Part shown: positions 1-9,133 of the stretch, in pieces
How positions within the stretch are numbered: the first letter of the stretch is position 1
Layout: each line of letters begins with the position of its first letter
Source of the DNA: Ophiothrix spiculata
Taxonomy: Eukaryota; Echinodermata; Ophiuroidea; Amphilepidida; Ophiotrichidae
Assembly: GCA_000969725.1 (NCBI GenBank)
Contig: JXSR01S045891.1
DNA: 24,643 nt
Strand: one strand, 5' to 3'
Translations under genes and position numbers: made by a program
The notes under the pieces: model-generated
Seen by the model: the letters and a program-made list of their open reading frames with translations, nothing else
Databases searched by the model: none
What the model was told of the DNA's origin: nothing

Positions 1-251
1 AGGCCAATTATATGACCTTTATACAAATGAAACTCGCATTTATTAACTCATCAACAGAATGCAGTATGTGGTAGGTAGTAGGTAGAATGTAGTATACAAA
101 TTAAACTTACCGATACAAACAACATACATGAATCTTATTTAGGCCAATTATATGACCTTTATACAAATGAAACTCGCATTTATTAACTCATCAACAGAAT
201 GTAGTATGTGGTAGGTAGTAGGTAGAATGTAGTATGCAAATTAAACTTACC
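1..251. repeat. Tandem repeat, 140 bp unit, 1.8 copies
   Basis: A unit beginning AGGCCAATTATATGACC starts at 1 and again at 141. The second copy breaks off near 251 at TTAAACTTACCGG, where unrelated sequence begins. The copies differ at only a few positions (for example GCAGTATG versus GTAGTATG), so the duplication is recent. Inside each unit is a shorter GTAGTAGGTAGAATGTAGTA stretch that itself looks internally repeated. The array is cut by the window edge, so the copy number may be higher. No coding potential seen. Confidence 0.93.
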
Positions 252-343
252 GGTGGAGTTGGGGTTTTCTTGTTATGGCATGACAAAATATGTATGTTCC
301 ACTTGTAGGCCTAGAGGCTGAAATAAACAGTTGCAAATACTGT

Positions 344-725
344 GGCTTGTATATAAACCCCATGTGACCTTGAAATGACCTTGAAAAAATTTGTCATCCA
401 ACGTTGCCCCTATCCATCCAATCTCGTCAATATACAACAATGGCTTGTATATAAACCTCATGTGACCTTGAAATGACCTTGACAAAATTTGTCATCCAAC
501 GTTGCCCCTATCCATCCAATCTCGTCAATATACAACAATGGCTTGTATATAAACCTCATGTGACCTTGAAATGACCTTGAAAAAATTTGTCATCCAACGT
601 TGCCCCTATTCACCTACTCTCATCAATACACAACAATGGCTTGTATATATACCTCGTATGACCTTGAAATGACCTTGAAAAAATTGACATCAAATGTTGC
701 CCCTTATCCACCCATCTTCATTATT
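344..725. repeat. Tandem repeat, 98 bp unit, about 3.9 copies
   Basis: Units begin with GGCTTGTATATA at 344, 442, 540 and 638, an exact 98 bp period. The first three are nearly identical; the fourth is more diverged and truncated. Each unit holds TGACCTTGAAATGACCTTGA (at 365, 463, 561 and 659), listed separately as a possible regulatory motif. The array behaves as a minisatellite. Open frames across it are by-products of the repetition. Confidence 0.95.
365..678 (-). promoter_or_regulatory. Array of four DR5-type nuclear-receptor motifs
   Basis: On the minus strand each 98 bp unit reads TCAAGGTCATTTCAAGGTCA. This is two AGGTCA half-sites in direct repeat with a 5 bp spacer, each preceded by the TCA extension. 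DR5 is the classical layout bound by RAR/RXR, and TCAAGGTCA is the monomer site of ERR and FTZ-F1/SF-1 type receptors. All eight half-sites are intact, even in the more diverged fourth unit. The sites are seen directly; any regulatory use is inference, because a tandem repeat would multiply the motif anyway. Confidence 0.35.
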
Positions 726-822
726 ATAGTAAAATGTCTTGGTTATTGCTTTGAATTATGAAATTATGATACTTCATACAGTTCTTAATGCACTCCTTTT
801 TAAACTCGACCTGGCATTACTC

Positions 823-898
823 TCATTTCTGTCTTTTCTGTCTTTTCCATTTTCTGTCAATTCTGTCTTTTCTGCCTTTTCTGCATTCTGTCTTTTAC
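823..898 (+). repeat. Pyrimidine-rich TTCTGTCTTT minisatellite
   Basis: An imperfect short repeat of about 10 bp (TTTCTGTC, TTTTCTGTC, TTTTCTGCC and variants) gives a pyrimidine-rich top strand. An open frame running through it is low-complexity (Ser/Phe/Leu) and is not a gene. Confidence 0.7.
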
Positions 899-942
899 AC
901 TTGCCGGTTTTAACAACTACATCTTACTTAAACTGATTTTAT

Positions 943-1665
943 ATCCACTTACTACAGAAACAAGATAACTTTTGCAACAATCATTTCCAATTTGGTTCGG
1001 AAACATTTAAGCTAACTAATGAGGTAATAATCAGGTTGCATGTAATACTTCCAACACTAAATTGGAATTTTGTTCTTCAAATTTGCCAGTCACATGTTGA
1101 TTCTACACATCCATATATAGATCACAGACGTGTCTTTAATGCACTATAGTGGGAGTATTTGTGTAATTGTCCAGTTGAGCTGACATAATGTCTTTACTTC
1201 TATCCAAGCAGAAAATCACCAGCATTAGATAGATACATCGGTGTTTATTATACCGAGTAAACAAGATATATCTAGGGGTTAATAAATATGTTTCAAATCC
1301 ACTTACTACAAAAACTCAATTATTTTGAAGTGATCATTTCAATTTTGGTTCAGATGTATATAGCTAACTGACATGGTGATAATCTGGTTCCAGGATAATA
1401 CTTCCGATTCTGATTTGTTTTTTTGCTTGCTGTTAATGAATATCATTAGCCAGGCACATGTTGATTGTGATTCTAAACAGCCATTTATAAATCAAATCTG
1501 TGTTTTAATGCACTGTAGTAGGAGTATTTGTGTAATTGTCCAGTTGAGCTGATGTAATGTCTTTACTTCTATCCAAGCAGAAAATCACCAGCATTAGATA
1601 GATACATCGGTGTTTATTGTACCGAGTAAACAAGACATGATATATCTAGTGGATAATAAATATGT
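943..1665. repeat. Diverged tandem duplication, about 354 bp period
   Basis: ATCCACTTACTACA starts copy one at 943 and copy two at 1297; both end in an AATAAATATGT stretch (about 1291 and 1665). The first two thirds of the copies are clearly related but carry many substitutions and indels. The blocks 1155-1266 and 1524-1635 differ at only three positions in 112. No open reading frame, splice-site pair or TIR explains the unit. Confidence 0.85.
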
Positions 1666-2082
1666 GCAATTTCAAGAGTATGTCTGTGGGGTGTATGTCT
1701 ATGGAGTGGGTATTTGAATTTTTTCTGGAATCTATTATTTGTTTGCAAAGATGTAATACCACTTTTAATTTATAAGTTGGATCTGGATATCTGGTTGTAG
1801 TAAAATTTCAGGAATTGAATCAATCAATGATACAATTCTGTTTAGATGAGAATTTACTTTATTTATTGCAATTGAAATCCTTGAAAAATATTATTTGTCC
1901 AATTCATTTTTAGATGATTAAAAATGCATTGGACAAGTTGTAAAAAGCTCTCTTGTAATCTCATGATATTTTTGGATTTATTATAATTGGTTGATTATAA
2001 TAAAAAAGAATAAATAAATAGCAGAAAACTTGTGTCTTTTGTCAATAATGTTGATTTGGGAGTCCCTCTATAATCATATTGT
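1666..2082. other. AT-rich spacer, no feature seen
   Basis: Very AT-rich, with no open frame of interest, no tandem structure and no recognised repeat family. Confidence 0.6.
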
Positions 2083-2246
2083 CCCGTATTCCAGACAGAT
2101 GTTTAGCTAAACCATTGTTTAACTGAGCATCAACTGTCCAGGAATGATACGCATCATTGCAGCTTTCAAGCAGAACAGTTCAATGAGTCGTGCTGTTGAC
2201 GAGAAATAAAACCTTGATTTAGCTAAACACCTTTCTGGAATACGGG
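2083..2246. mobile_element. Short TIR element (MITE-like), 164 bp
   Basis: The left end CCCGTATTCCAG...GTTTAGCTAAA (2083-2111) is the reverse complement of the right end TTTAGCTAAACACC...GGAATACGGG (2218-2246), with 2 mismatches in 29. The interior has no coding potential. The flanks suggest a TA-like target, but no clear target duplication can be drawn. Size and symmetry fit a non-autonomous DNA transposon. The family is not recognised. Confidence 0.8.
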
Positions 2247-2528
2247 CCATTATCTTTAAGTTATAAAAGAATGATAAAAGAGCATCTCTCCAGCAAATAC
2301 AAGAAATCTAATTACATACATTTCTATTTCTTAATTCATTATTTTAAGGAAACAATGCAGAAAAATATATGAAAAGTCAATTGTCCTGTGGTTTTATCCA
2401 CAATAGTAGATTACAATATCTTATTTGAATGCAATATATAATGCTGTGTATTGTCTTCAATTCAAGGGTAATGACATCTAATTAATTATCTTAATGGACT
2501 AAAAGAAATGACAGAAGGGTTCCTCTTA

Positions 2529-2889
2529 GGCAAAAAAAAATTAATTGTTTGGTTGTCTTCCACAATGCGGACGGATTTTTTATTTTTTAGATTTTTTTTT
2601 CAAATGTAAGTTAAATCTCACCAAATTATGGCCTCTTTAAAGATGCAAATAAGTCTACTGTACCAAAAAATCTCTTATACAAGTTTTAACACAGTATTAA
2701 AATGTAAACAAAATTAAAACAACAACTTAAAAAATATTTTAAAAAGAGCAAAATTCTCAAAGAAAAAATAACACTTTTTTTGGAAATCTGAAAATTAGGT
2801 GCGGTATACTTTGTACAGTAAAAACTTTTTTCCAGTTTCGAAAAATAGGGGCGGGCGGTGGAGGACAACCAAACAATTTTTTTTTGGCC
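2529..2889. mobile_element. TIR element, 361 bp, TTA target duplication
   Basis: The left end GGCAAAAAAAAATTAATTG then TTTGGTTGTCTTCCAC (2529-2563) pairs with the right end 2858-2889, whose reverse complement reads GGCCAAAAAAAAATTG then TTTGGTTGTCCTCCAC. TTA flanks both sides (2526-2528 and 2890-2892), consistent with a 3 bp target duplication. Poly-A/T tracts and a GGGGCGGGCGGTGG patch lie just inside the right arm. No transposase frame is present, so it is non-autonomous. Short open frames crossing the right arm are spurious. Confidence 0.78.
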
Positions 2890-2892
2890 TTA

Positions 2893-4680
2893 TGAGAGAT
2901 GGGCATTACATTGTCAGGAACAGAAGCATTTGTTTAATTTGGTTAGAGTTAAATCGAAGATGCAAAAATGTCCAATTTGCATTAGAGCTACAATGAACGA
3001 TTTAAATTTTATCTATGGACATTTTCATTTTATATGTTGTAAATAAATAAACCACCATTTAAGTAATTAACTCATTACCTATTACCATAATAGAATGTAC
3101 TGGGATTCTTATGTTATTAAAACTTCCAAACTGAGTGAATTGTATAATGTTAGGTTTGCATGATTCAATGACCTTTTTTACCAACCTTGAAAGCCTTTAC
3201 TTCTTTGGTAAAATTGTTTTAGACGTCTGTAAGAAAAATCATTCTTATGATTGATGATCTAAAAAAAGATCCAATATCATCATTTTCAAGAAAGAACCAA
3301 TTTACAAAAAGAAAACAAATTTTTTTTCTTCACTCTTATCTAATGACATGATATTTGATAGATTAGCTTGCCATCAGAAAAATGTAAAAATATTTATCAG
3401 AGGAATAAAGATACTAGATGATTGATCCATCAAAAACAACACAAGGAATATTCCTAAATAGAAAAATAAGATTTAGCCTATCCATAACTGTCATGTTGTA
3501 GAAAGATGTTTAGAAATAATTTGCATATATTTCCCATCAATGTTCCTTGTATTCAGGAATGGATATCATGCTTGCAAATGAAAACATGGAATATGGGTTT
3601 AAAGGGTGTCAAAAAAGGCAAAACTCAAGAAAGAGGTATGCTTTTGATTGTTTAGAAATATGACATATTTCTTGATTAGGGTACAATTTGTGAGTTATAT
3701 TATGACATCTCAGTTTAGGGTATGAAAAAAACTGTTTTGGTCAGTTTTTGGAGGCAATTGATGAACCAGATAAACACCTTGCAATACCAGTACCCCTTCC
3801 CCCACATTAGTTACTACAATTGATTTTATCAATGATCTTACCTGGATCCAATTAAAGAGATGGGTAGTTGAGTCCAAAGTAAACATGAAAGAGAAAAAAG
3901 ACAATTGCTAATTAATAATAAAATAGTCACATCAAATTACATTATCTTAATTATAAGATAATTAATCAAACATTTACAGTAATGTGTATGCAGCTTGAGA
4001 AAACAATGCCTAAAATTAATCCATTATTCCTGAACCTTCATTGCAATGACATTAATTTGCATAAAGAATATTGTGATGTACACAAGTTGGGCAAACATTT
4101 ACATCTATGGTCAAGGTCACGACTGTGATATAATTTACTCCAAATTTTTACACAGGATTCAAGGAATATTCCGATCTATACCTTGTAATTATTATCGTAT
4201 ATCTTTCTTGAGTCCTATTACTTGTTTTTTGTTAACATTTCTTGAATAACTTTTTTCAATAACCAACAACTGATGAAATAAACTTGCATTCGTACAATAC
4301 ACAAACATAAAAAATCTTTGCCTTGGTAACATAATATATGAGAGCAGTTTGAAAAAAAAATAATACGCTTAGTAATAGCATTAATCACTTCAAATGCATT
4401 TCTTGAAGTACATCATTTAAGATGGATTATTCTTATGAATGTTTCATGAGCTGCTTTGTTTATGAGGTATTTCTTGGAATCATGTCTTAACTTTAGTTTT
4501 ATAGTATGATAAGTTGGTCTACTTTGAGCAAGTGCTTTCTACAAACATTGTATATGCTAAATAACCTAGAGCATGGATAGTGGAGAGAGCAGGCATGCAT
4601 GTAGCAACACAAAATGTACCAATGGGCACATGATGTTACAAAAAAAAGCCTTAAATGTGACTAAGTAGTTACAGCAACAG
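2893..4680. other. AT-rich region, no gene or repeat recognised
   Basis: About 1.8 kb with only short, low-complexity open frames of about 65 codons. Two perfect AAGGAATATTCC words occur near 3443 and 4161 but nothing else links those places. No tRNA, TIR pair or tandem array was found by eye. It may be intergenic or intronic DNA. Confidence 0.5.
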
Positions 4681-4760
4681 GGCTTCGAAATCCGCGGTAA
4701 CGCGGCTGCGCCGTTCCCAGAAAAAAAGTTGAAGTCCCAGAAAAAAAATTGGTAAGCTTA
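4681..4760. other. GC-rich patch with small CCGCG palindrome
   Basis: A short GC-rich island in AT-rich DNA contains CCGCGGTAACGCGG, a 5 bp inverted repeat with a GTAA loop. It is followed by two related stretches, TTCCCAGAAAAAAAGTTG and GTCCCAGAAAAAAAATTG. The composition contrast suggests the end of an old interspersed repeat, but no partner end was found. Confidence 0.3.
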
Positions 4761-5040
4761 AAAAATAATAATAATTAAAAGTCAAATAATAAAATTATAC
4801 AATTTCTGATGAAAGATAATTTTTACTGGCAATATTGAATGATGAAATACAAATAAGTGAGCCAAAACTGGGGGTGAATGACAAATTACTATCAAACATA
4901 AGCCAGTTTTTAGAGCAATTCCTGCATTTTGTCATAAATCTCACAGAACATTTTCATCAGGACAATAAAAGTTCCCAGAAAGGTTTAATTTTTTCTATAC
5001 CCTGTACAGCAAACAGGAAGGAAATAGTACAGACTGTAGA

Positions 5041-5288
5041 AACATGAATTTTAAACTGGGCAACCACACAACATAAATGACAGTCAGCGAAAAAATCACT
5101 GACCATCCAGGATTCAAACCTGGGACCTTGGCATTACTAGCGCCACGCTCTACCAACTGAGCTAATTAGTCAGATGGGGAAGAGTGGTCGATTAGTTCCA
5201 AGGTCTCAGGTTCAAGTCCTGGATGGTCAGTGATTTTTTCGCTGACTTTCATTTATGTTGTGTGGTTGCCCAGTTTAAAATTCATGTT
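5041..5288. mobile_element. Fold-back element built from tRNA-like sequence
   Basis: The arms 5041-5131 and 5198-5288 are inverted copies of 91 bp with about 5 mismatches (roughly 95% identity), separated by 66 bp. Each arm runs from AACATGAATTTTAAACTGGG inward through a GTCAGCGAAAAAATCACTGA segment into the 3' half of a tRNA-like sequence. Weaker inverted similarity continues into the spacer. The minus-strand copy holds a complete tRNA-like cloverleaf (5100-5172); the plus-strand copy looks 5' truncated. The transcript would form a very stable hairpin. No target duplication was identified. Confidence 0.85.
5100..5172 (-). tRNA. tRNA-Thr(AGT)-like gene or pseudogene
   Basis: Read on the minus strand, TGACTAAT starts the acceptor stem. 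It is followed by the D arm GCTCAGTTGGTAGAGC (A box), an anticodon arm TGGCG-CTAGTAA-TGCCA with anticodon AGT, a 5 nt variable loop, a T arm CCAGG-TTTGAAT-CCTGG (B box) and the 3' strand ATGGTCA. All four stems pair. The acceptor stem has one extra A and a T-G wobble, and no CCA is encoded. A TTTTTT run lies a few bases downstream, as at a Pol III terminator. Because it sits inside a fold-back repeat, a mobile or pseudogene copy is more likely than a working tRNA. Confidence 0.5.
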
Positions 5289-5650
5289 AAAATATGTATT
5301 TCAACGCACGTTTAAACTTATTCAAAAGTACAGACTACTTTTGAATGTACATGTATAGACACTATTTATAGTATGATGTGCAACACTTGATAAGACATTT
5401 GTTTCGATTTTCTTTCTTTCTTCTGGCTCTGTATAAATTAAACTTTGAGCACTTGCATATATTTTATCCTCATTGTGACAAATTCACAAATTATGAAACT
5501 CATACTGCCCTGCCAAGGTAAAATGAAATATTGATGTGATTTGAGCGGGGATTTGAGTTAAGAACTAAAAACTAAAATTGTCCATTTTTTAAATACTCAC
5601 AATATATTCAATTATTGTTTTGCATTACAGTGCATTTCTTTAAATTTATA
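5289..5650. other. AT-rich spacer, no feature seen
   Basis: No open frame, repeat or RNA structure recognised between the tRNA fold-back and the next transposon-like element. Confidence 0.5.
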
Positions 5651-5656
5651 TACTAT

Positions 5657-6949
5657 CATACCTGCCAACATTGTGAAACCTAAAATCGGGACAAAAAGAC
5701 GCGCGAGTCGTTCGTCGGAGGTAGAGGGGCGGGGGCCCTAGCTGGGGTTCAAGGGGGCGCTTTGAAGCTGTAGAGATTTCAACAAATTAAAAGCTAAGGA
5801 AACATTATTTTCATACTTTCAACTGATTTATTAAAGGTTGAAAAAACCCATAGCCATGTATTGCAACTCAAGTAGATGAGGGCCATGGCAGCCTGGTTCA
5901 AGGGCCCCTTAAGGGCACTGATGGGACCCTGGTGGAGGTTGAGGGGTAAAGCCCCACCCACTAGTAAGAGGACTTCTGCACATCCAACACCACAGGAGAG
6001 ACCATTTTAATAGGTAAACTAACAGAAAAATGTTGTACTCAGGGGTATAAGTGTGTCCAAAAATAAACAAAGTGTTTGACATTATGACCCCCTGTAAGGG
6101 CCCAAGTCCTGCTCATGGGGACCAGCTGGGGTGCACTCTACTCCTGGAGGTCCCTTTTTAAAAGTTGATGTGGTTGTAAAAGGAGCAAAAACACAATAAC
6201 TTAAATTTTTGATTAAAATGAAAAACTTGCTCCGTTTATGAGATAAATGGCATTTTGTATCCAATATTACTATACATTTGTATTGGAATGTACATTTTAA
6301 AATTGACCTACTGACCCTACGGTAGGTCACAGTTGGCCGATTTCATTATATATAATGGGTTATGAAATTATAATAATTTAATCAATTTTAGCATTCTTTG
6401 TATTTTCTTGGGGGGTGGGGGGGGGGTATCATTCACCCCCTCCTCATTTACCTATATTATCCAACTCACACCATTATTTCTCTTGGTGCAAGCACATTGA
6501 CTCCATCCCTTTACAGTGGCATTACAGTGGCCAGTTGGTGCACCCAAATTAATAGGGAACATGTCACCTGACCCGTTTTTGATTCTAAGGTGTCATTGAA
6601 GATTTTTTAAAAAGTGTTGAGTGTGTTGAAGTCAATGTAAGAAGCTGGGAACCACCAATAAAATAGAAGAAGAATGGTGGCGACTTTTGTAAGATTTTGG
6701 CTCAAATTCGTGTTCCAAGAGCACAAATATTTATTGACTACATGTCCCCTTGCGACTTTCCTTGTGTTTATTAACAGCTTTTTTGAGATTCTGGCCCAAA
6801 TATATGCCACAAGACCATAAATATTGGCGACTTTTCCTTGTATTTTTATTTTTTTCAATATCTCAAAATCGGGACGTCCCGATTTTTGGCCATTTTGAGA
6901 GTTGTAAATCGGGACAATCCCGACAAAATCGGGACAGTTGGCAGGTATG
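5657..6949. mobile_element. TIR element, 1293 bp, CGGGAC-rich ends
   Basis: The left end CATACCTGCCAAC (5657-5669) is perfectly inverted at the right end, GTTGGCAGGTATG (6937-6949). TACTAT directly flanks both ends (5651-5656 and 6950-6955), a 6 bp target duplication. Inside, AAAATCGGGAC occurs near the left end, and four CGGGAC/GTCCCG words cluster at the right end, including the 22 bp palindrome at 6865-6886. The left third carries GC-rich GGTTCAAGGGGGCG and GGTGGAGGTTGAGGGG stretches. The longest frames (about 80 codons) resemble nothing known, so it is presumably non-autonomous. The superfamily is not assigned. Confidence 0.82.
6410..6426 (+). other. G-run with quadruplex potential
   Basis: Seventeen bases on the plus strand are all G except one T (G6-T-G10), inside the 1.29 kb TIR element. 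A CACCCCCTCC stretch follows at about 6433, so a hairpin is an alternative to a quadruplex. Confidence 0.5.
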
Positions 6950-6955
6950 TACTAT

Positions 6956-8249
6956 GTAATTGACACAGAAACAAGTGGAGTTAGACACAAATAAAATGAT
7001 TACATTGGCATTAAAATAATCAGTATTAGAAAACAGACAAAAGAGTTTTTCTGGGGTAAGAGTGTTGAACTTATATCCAGATGGTTTCAAATTCAGGTAT
7101 TCACTTATACAGAGAATACAACACTAAAATATTTGATAGCCATTAGCACACCACAGTCAAATACTGCTTCATCTCTTTAGGCCCAATTAAGTGTATTTTA
7201 TTAGTTTGTTGAATAACACATACAAGTTCATCAAATAGATATTGAAGTCAGGTTCAGCATCGTTAAATTGACACCAAATGGCAAGATCAAACAACCAATA
7301 TTAGTAAAATACACATCCTTTATCTGACCAAATATCATCATCTCCACACTACAAGCCACAAGAATCTTGTGGTAAGTTTGCCAAGAACAATTGGCCATAT
7401 CTGCAATGGTCATTAGATAAATCAAAACTAGACTTCAGTCAGTATCAAATGACCATTACTTAAATGAACATAATAGTCTACATTCATATCTAAAACACAT
7501 CATTGGTGAAAAACAGTGAATGTTTATTTGCACTGATACTAATCCACGAATCCATGAAAAATATAAAATAGTGACTATGTATTTAGCTATCAGTCATACA
7601 ATAATCCCAAGCAAGATATAAAGCATGGTATCAAATGGCTCTGCGTAATCATAATCTGTCTTGCGGGGGAAATTGAAACCTCCAGGATATTGCAAGGATT
7701 AGTTTCTTTTATTTTCAATCATTTCTAAAATTAAAAACTGTCTACAGACTGCACTAGTTGTGAAAATTACAGTGGGTTAACTCAAAAAATATTTTATATA
7801 CTTTGAGTATTTTGCATTTTTCTAATTTCATTTTGATATCACAAGAAAGCTTGTTGGTATTTATACATTTTCAATTACAGTCTGAAATTTCAGTGGGTTT
7901 ATTAAACATATATTGTTTATGGCTTGATTCATTTTTGAATAAAAGTATTTGTTTTAATGATATCTACTTATTGTTTTGATGTTACATAAAATCAAAAGCA
8001 GTTAGCCAGTTTAGAGGTTTATGGAATTAATATTCTCTACCTACAAAATGGCAGAACTATAACCTGTTCACTGACACTCAAACATCTTGACGTTTCTCTT
8101 GCAGACTTAGTATATACCAAGGTGTCAATAATTAAAAATGGTTAATCATTCATACTGGATCAAACACCTTGAGCTGCTGATTTCAACATAAAATGATAGA
8201 TAAACATGACAGAAAGGTAGTAATATAGAACAGTTACATAATTTGTTGA
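6956..8249. other. AT-rich region, no gene recognised
   Basis: About 1.3 kb of AT-rich sequence with short open frames on both strands, none resembling a known family. No TIR pair or tandem repeat found. Confidence 0.5.
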
Positions 8250-8478
8250 CAGATCATTCTGATGTTATGCCCAAAACTATGGAATAAACTGCCTTATCAT
8301 ATCAAAGGAGGCAAAACTGTTGAGACTTTAAAAGAACATCTGAAAAGCTATATTTTCCAAGTTGCTTACAACAATTGACTCCAAGTTTGTGTTTTTGTGT
8401 TTCTTGTTTATATTGCTTTTTTAAAGCCTTGGTACAATTAGTTTGGTTTAGGCGGATTAGAAATGTGTCTGATTGATA

Positions 8479-8514
<36 letters not shown>
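8250..8514 (+). mobile_element. Non-LTR retrotransposon 3' end, (GATT)n tail
   Basis: The frame 8250-8378 (stop at 8376) encodes a 42-residue fragment containing CPKLWNKLPYHIKGG and then TLKEHLKSYIF. This matches the conserved end of non-LTR reverse transcriptase proteins of the CR1/L2/Jockey type (pattern xPxLWNxLPxxI...FKxxLKxxLF). A stop immediately upstream and no homologous sequence 5' of it show a severely 5' truncated copy, as usual for LINE insertions. A short 3' UTR follows and ends in a GATTGATT microsatellite (8471-8514), the type of tail these elements carry. It is a dead fragment. Confidence 0.75.
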
Positions 8515-8516
<2 letters not shown>

Positions 8517-8768
8517 GGTGGATGAGTAAGTTGTAACATCATGATGTTTATCTATTTCCTGATTATATATATTCATTCTCAAATTCAGAAACCTCTACCC
8601 TATTAAAGTGTAACTATCTCAACAAGTACATATTTACTTCAAATGTTTCATTAATTCATCAAATAAGTTGAACTACACAAGATATAAAAAACTGCACAGC
8701 TGAAACAACAGCAGACATCGACGAAGCAACCAACCAGAGACAACACATGTAGTGCCATCTCTCTTGCA

Positions 8769-9133
8769 TTAATAATAATAATAATAATAATAAATTGATT
8801 TATAAAGCGCCTTTTACAATGTGGACAAGGAGCTAGGAAGAAAAGAAAAACAAGAAAATTAAGGGAAAAGATGAGATTAACAACAGAACGGATACTATTG
8901 GGCAGCTCATTCCAAAGTTGAGGGCCAGATACTGACAAAGCACGGTCCCCCGCACGTTTTTTGGTACGAGGGACCTCAAATGAAATGGCCGAGTCCGAAC
9001 GAAGGCTGTATTTTGTTTTGTGAACACGAGATTGAAAGTACGAAGATAGGTAATCAGGCGATTTTAATAGCACATCGACCACATAACAACCAAAGTTGGT
9101 GCAGTACAGTTTATTTGAGAATGTCGACTCCAC
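8769..9133 (-). mobile_element. CR1/L2-like retrotransposon 3' end, (ATT)n tail
   Basis: The minus-strand frame translates to a 160-residue peptide. Its part from about residue 24 to 82 contains SPDYLSSYF, YSLRSDSAISFEVPR, GDRALSVSGPQLWNELPNSI: the canonical C-terminal tail of CR1/L2/Jockey-type reverse transcriptases (YL...LRSS...VPR...GDRAFSVAAPxLWNxLP). After this the frame degrades to Phe/Leu-rich sequence, where the expected FKxxLKTxLF motif is not clear; a frameshift is likely. The 3' end is GGCGCTTTATAAAT followed by ATT repeats (8769-8793). It is a 5' truncated, inactive copy, lying tail to tail with the fragment ending at 8514. Confidence 0.82.

Noticed and set aside
739-936. 65-codon plus-strand frame rich in Ser/Phe/Leu
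   Set aside because: It runs through a pyrimidine minisatellite; low-complexity by-product.
6082-6330. 82-codon minus-strand frame with Pro/Gly-rich end
   Set aside because: It lies inside the 1.29 kb TIR element and resembles no transposase.
6607-7090. Overlapping frames on both strands near the right end of the 1.29 kb element, considered as a transposase
   Set aside because: Short, low-complexity peptides without an acidic triad or zinc-finger pattern.
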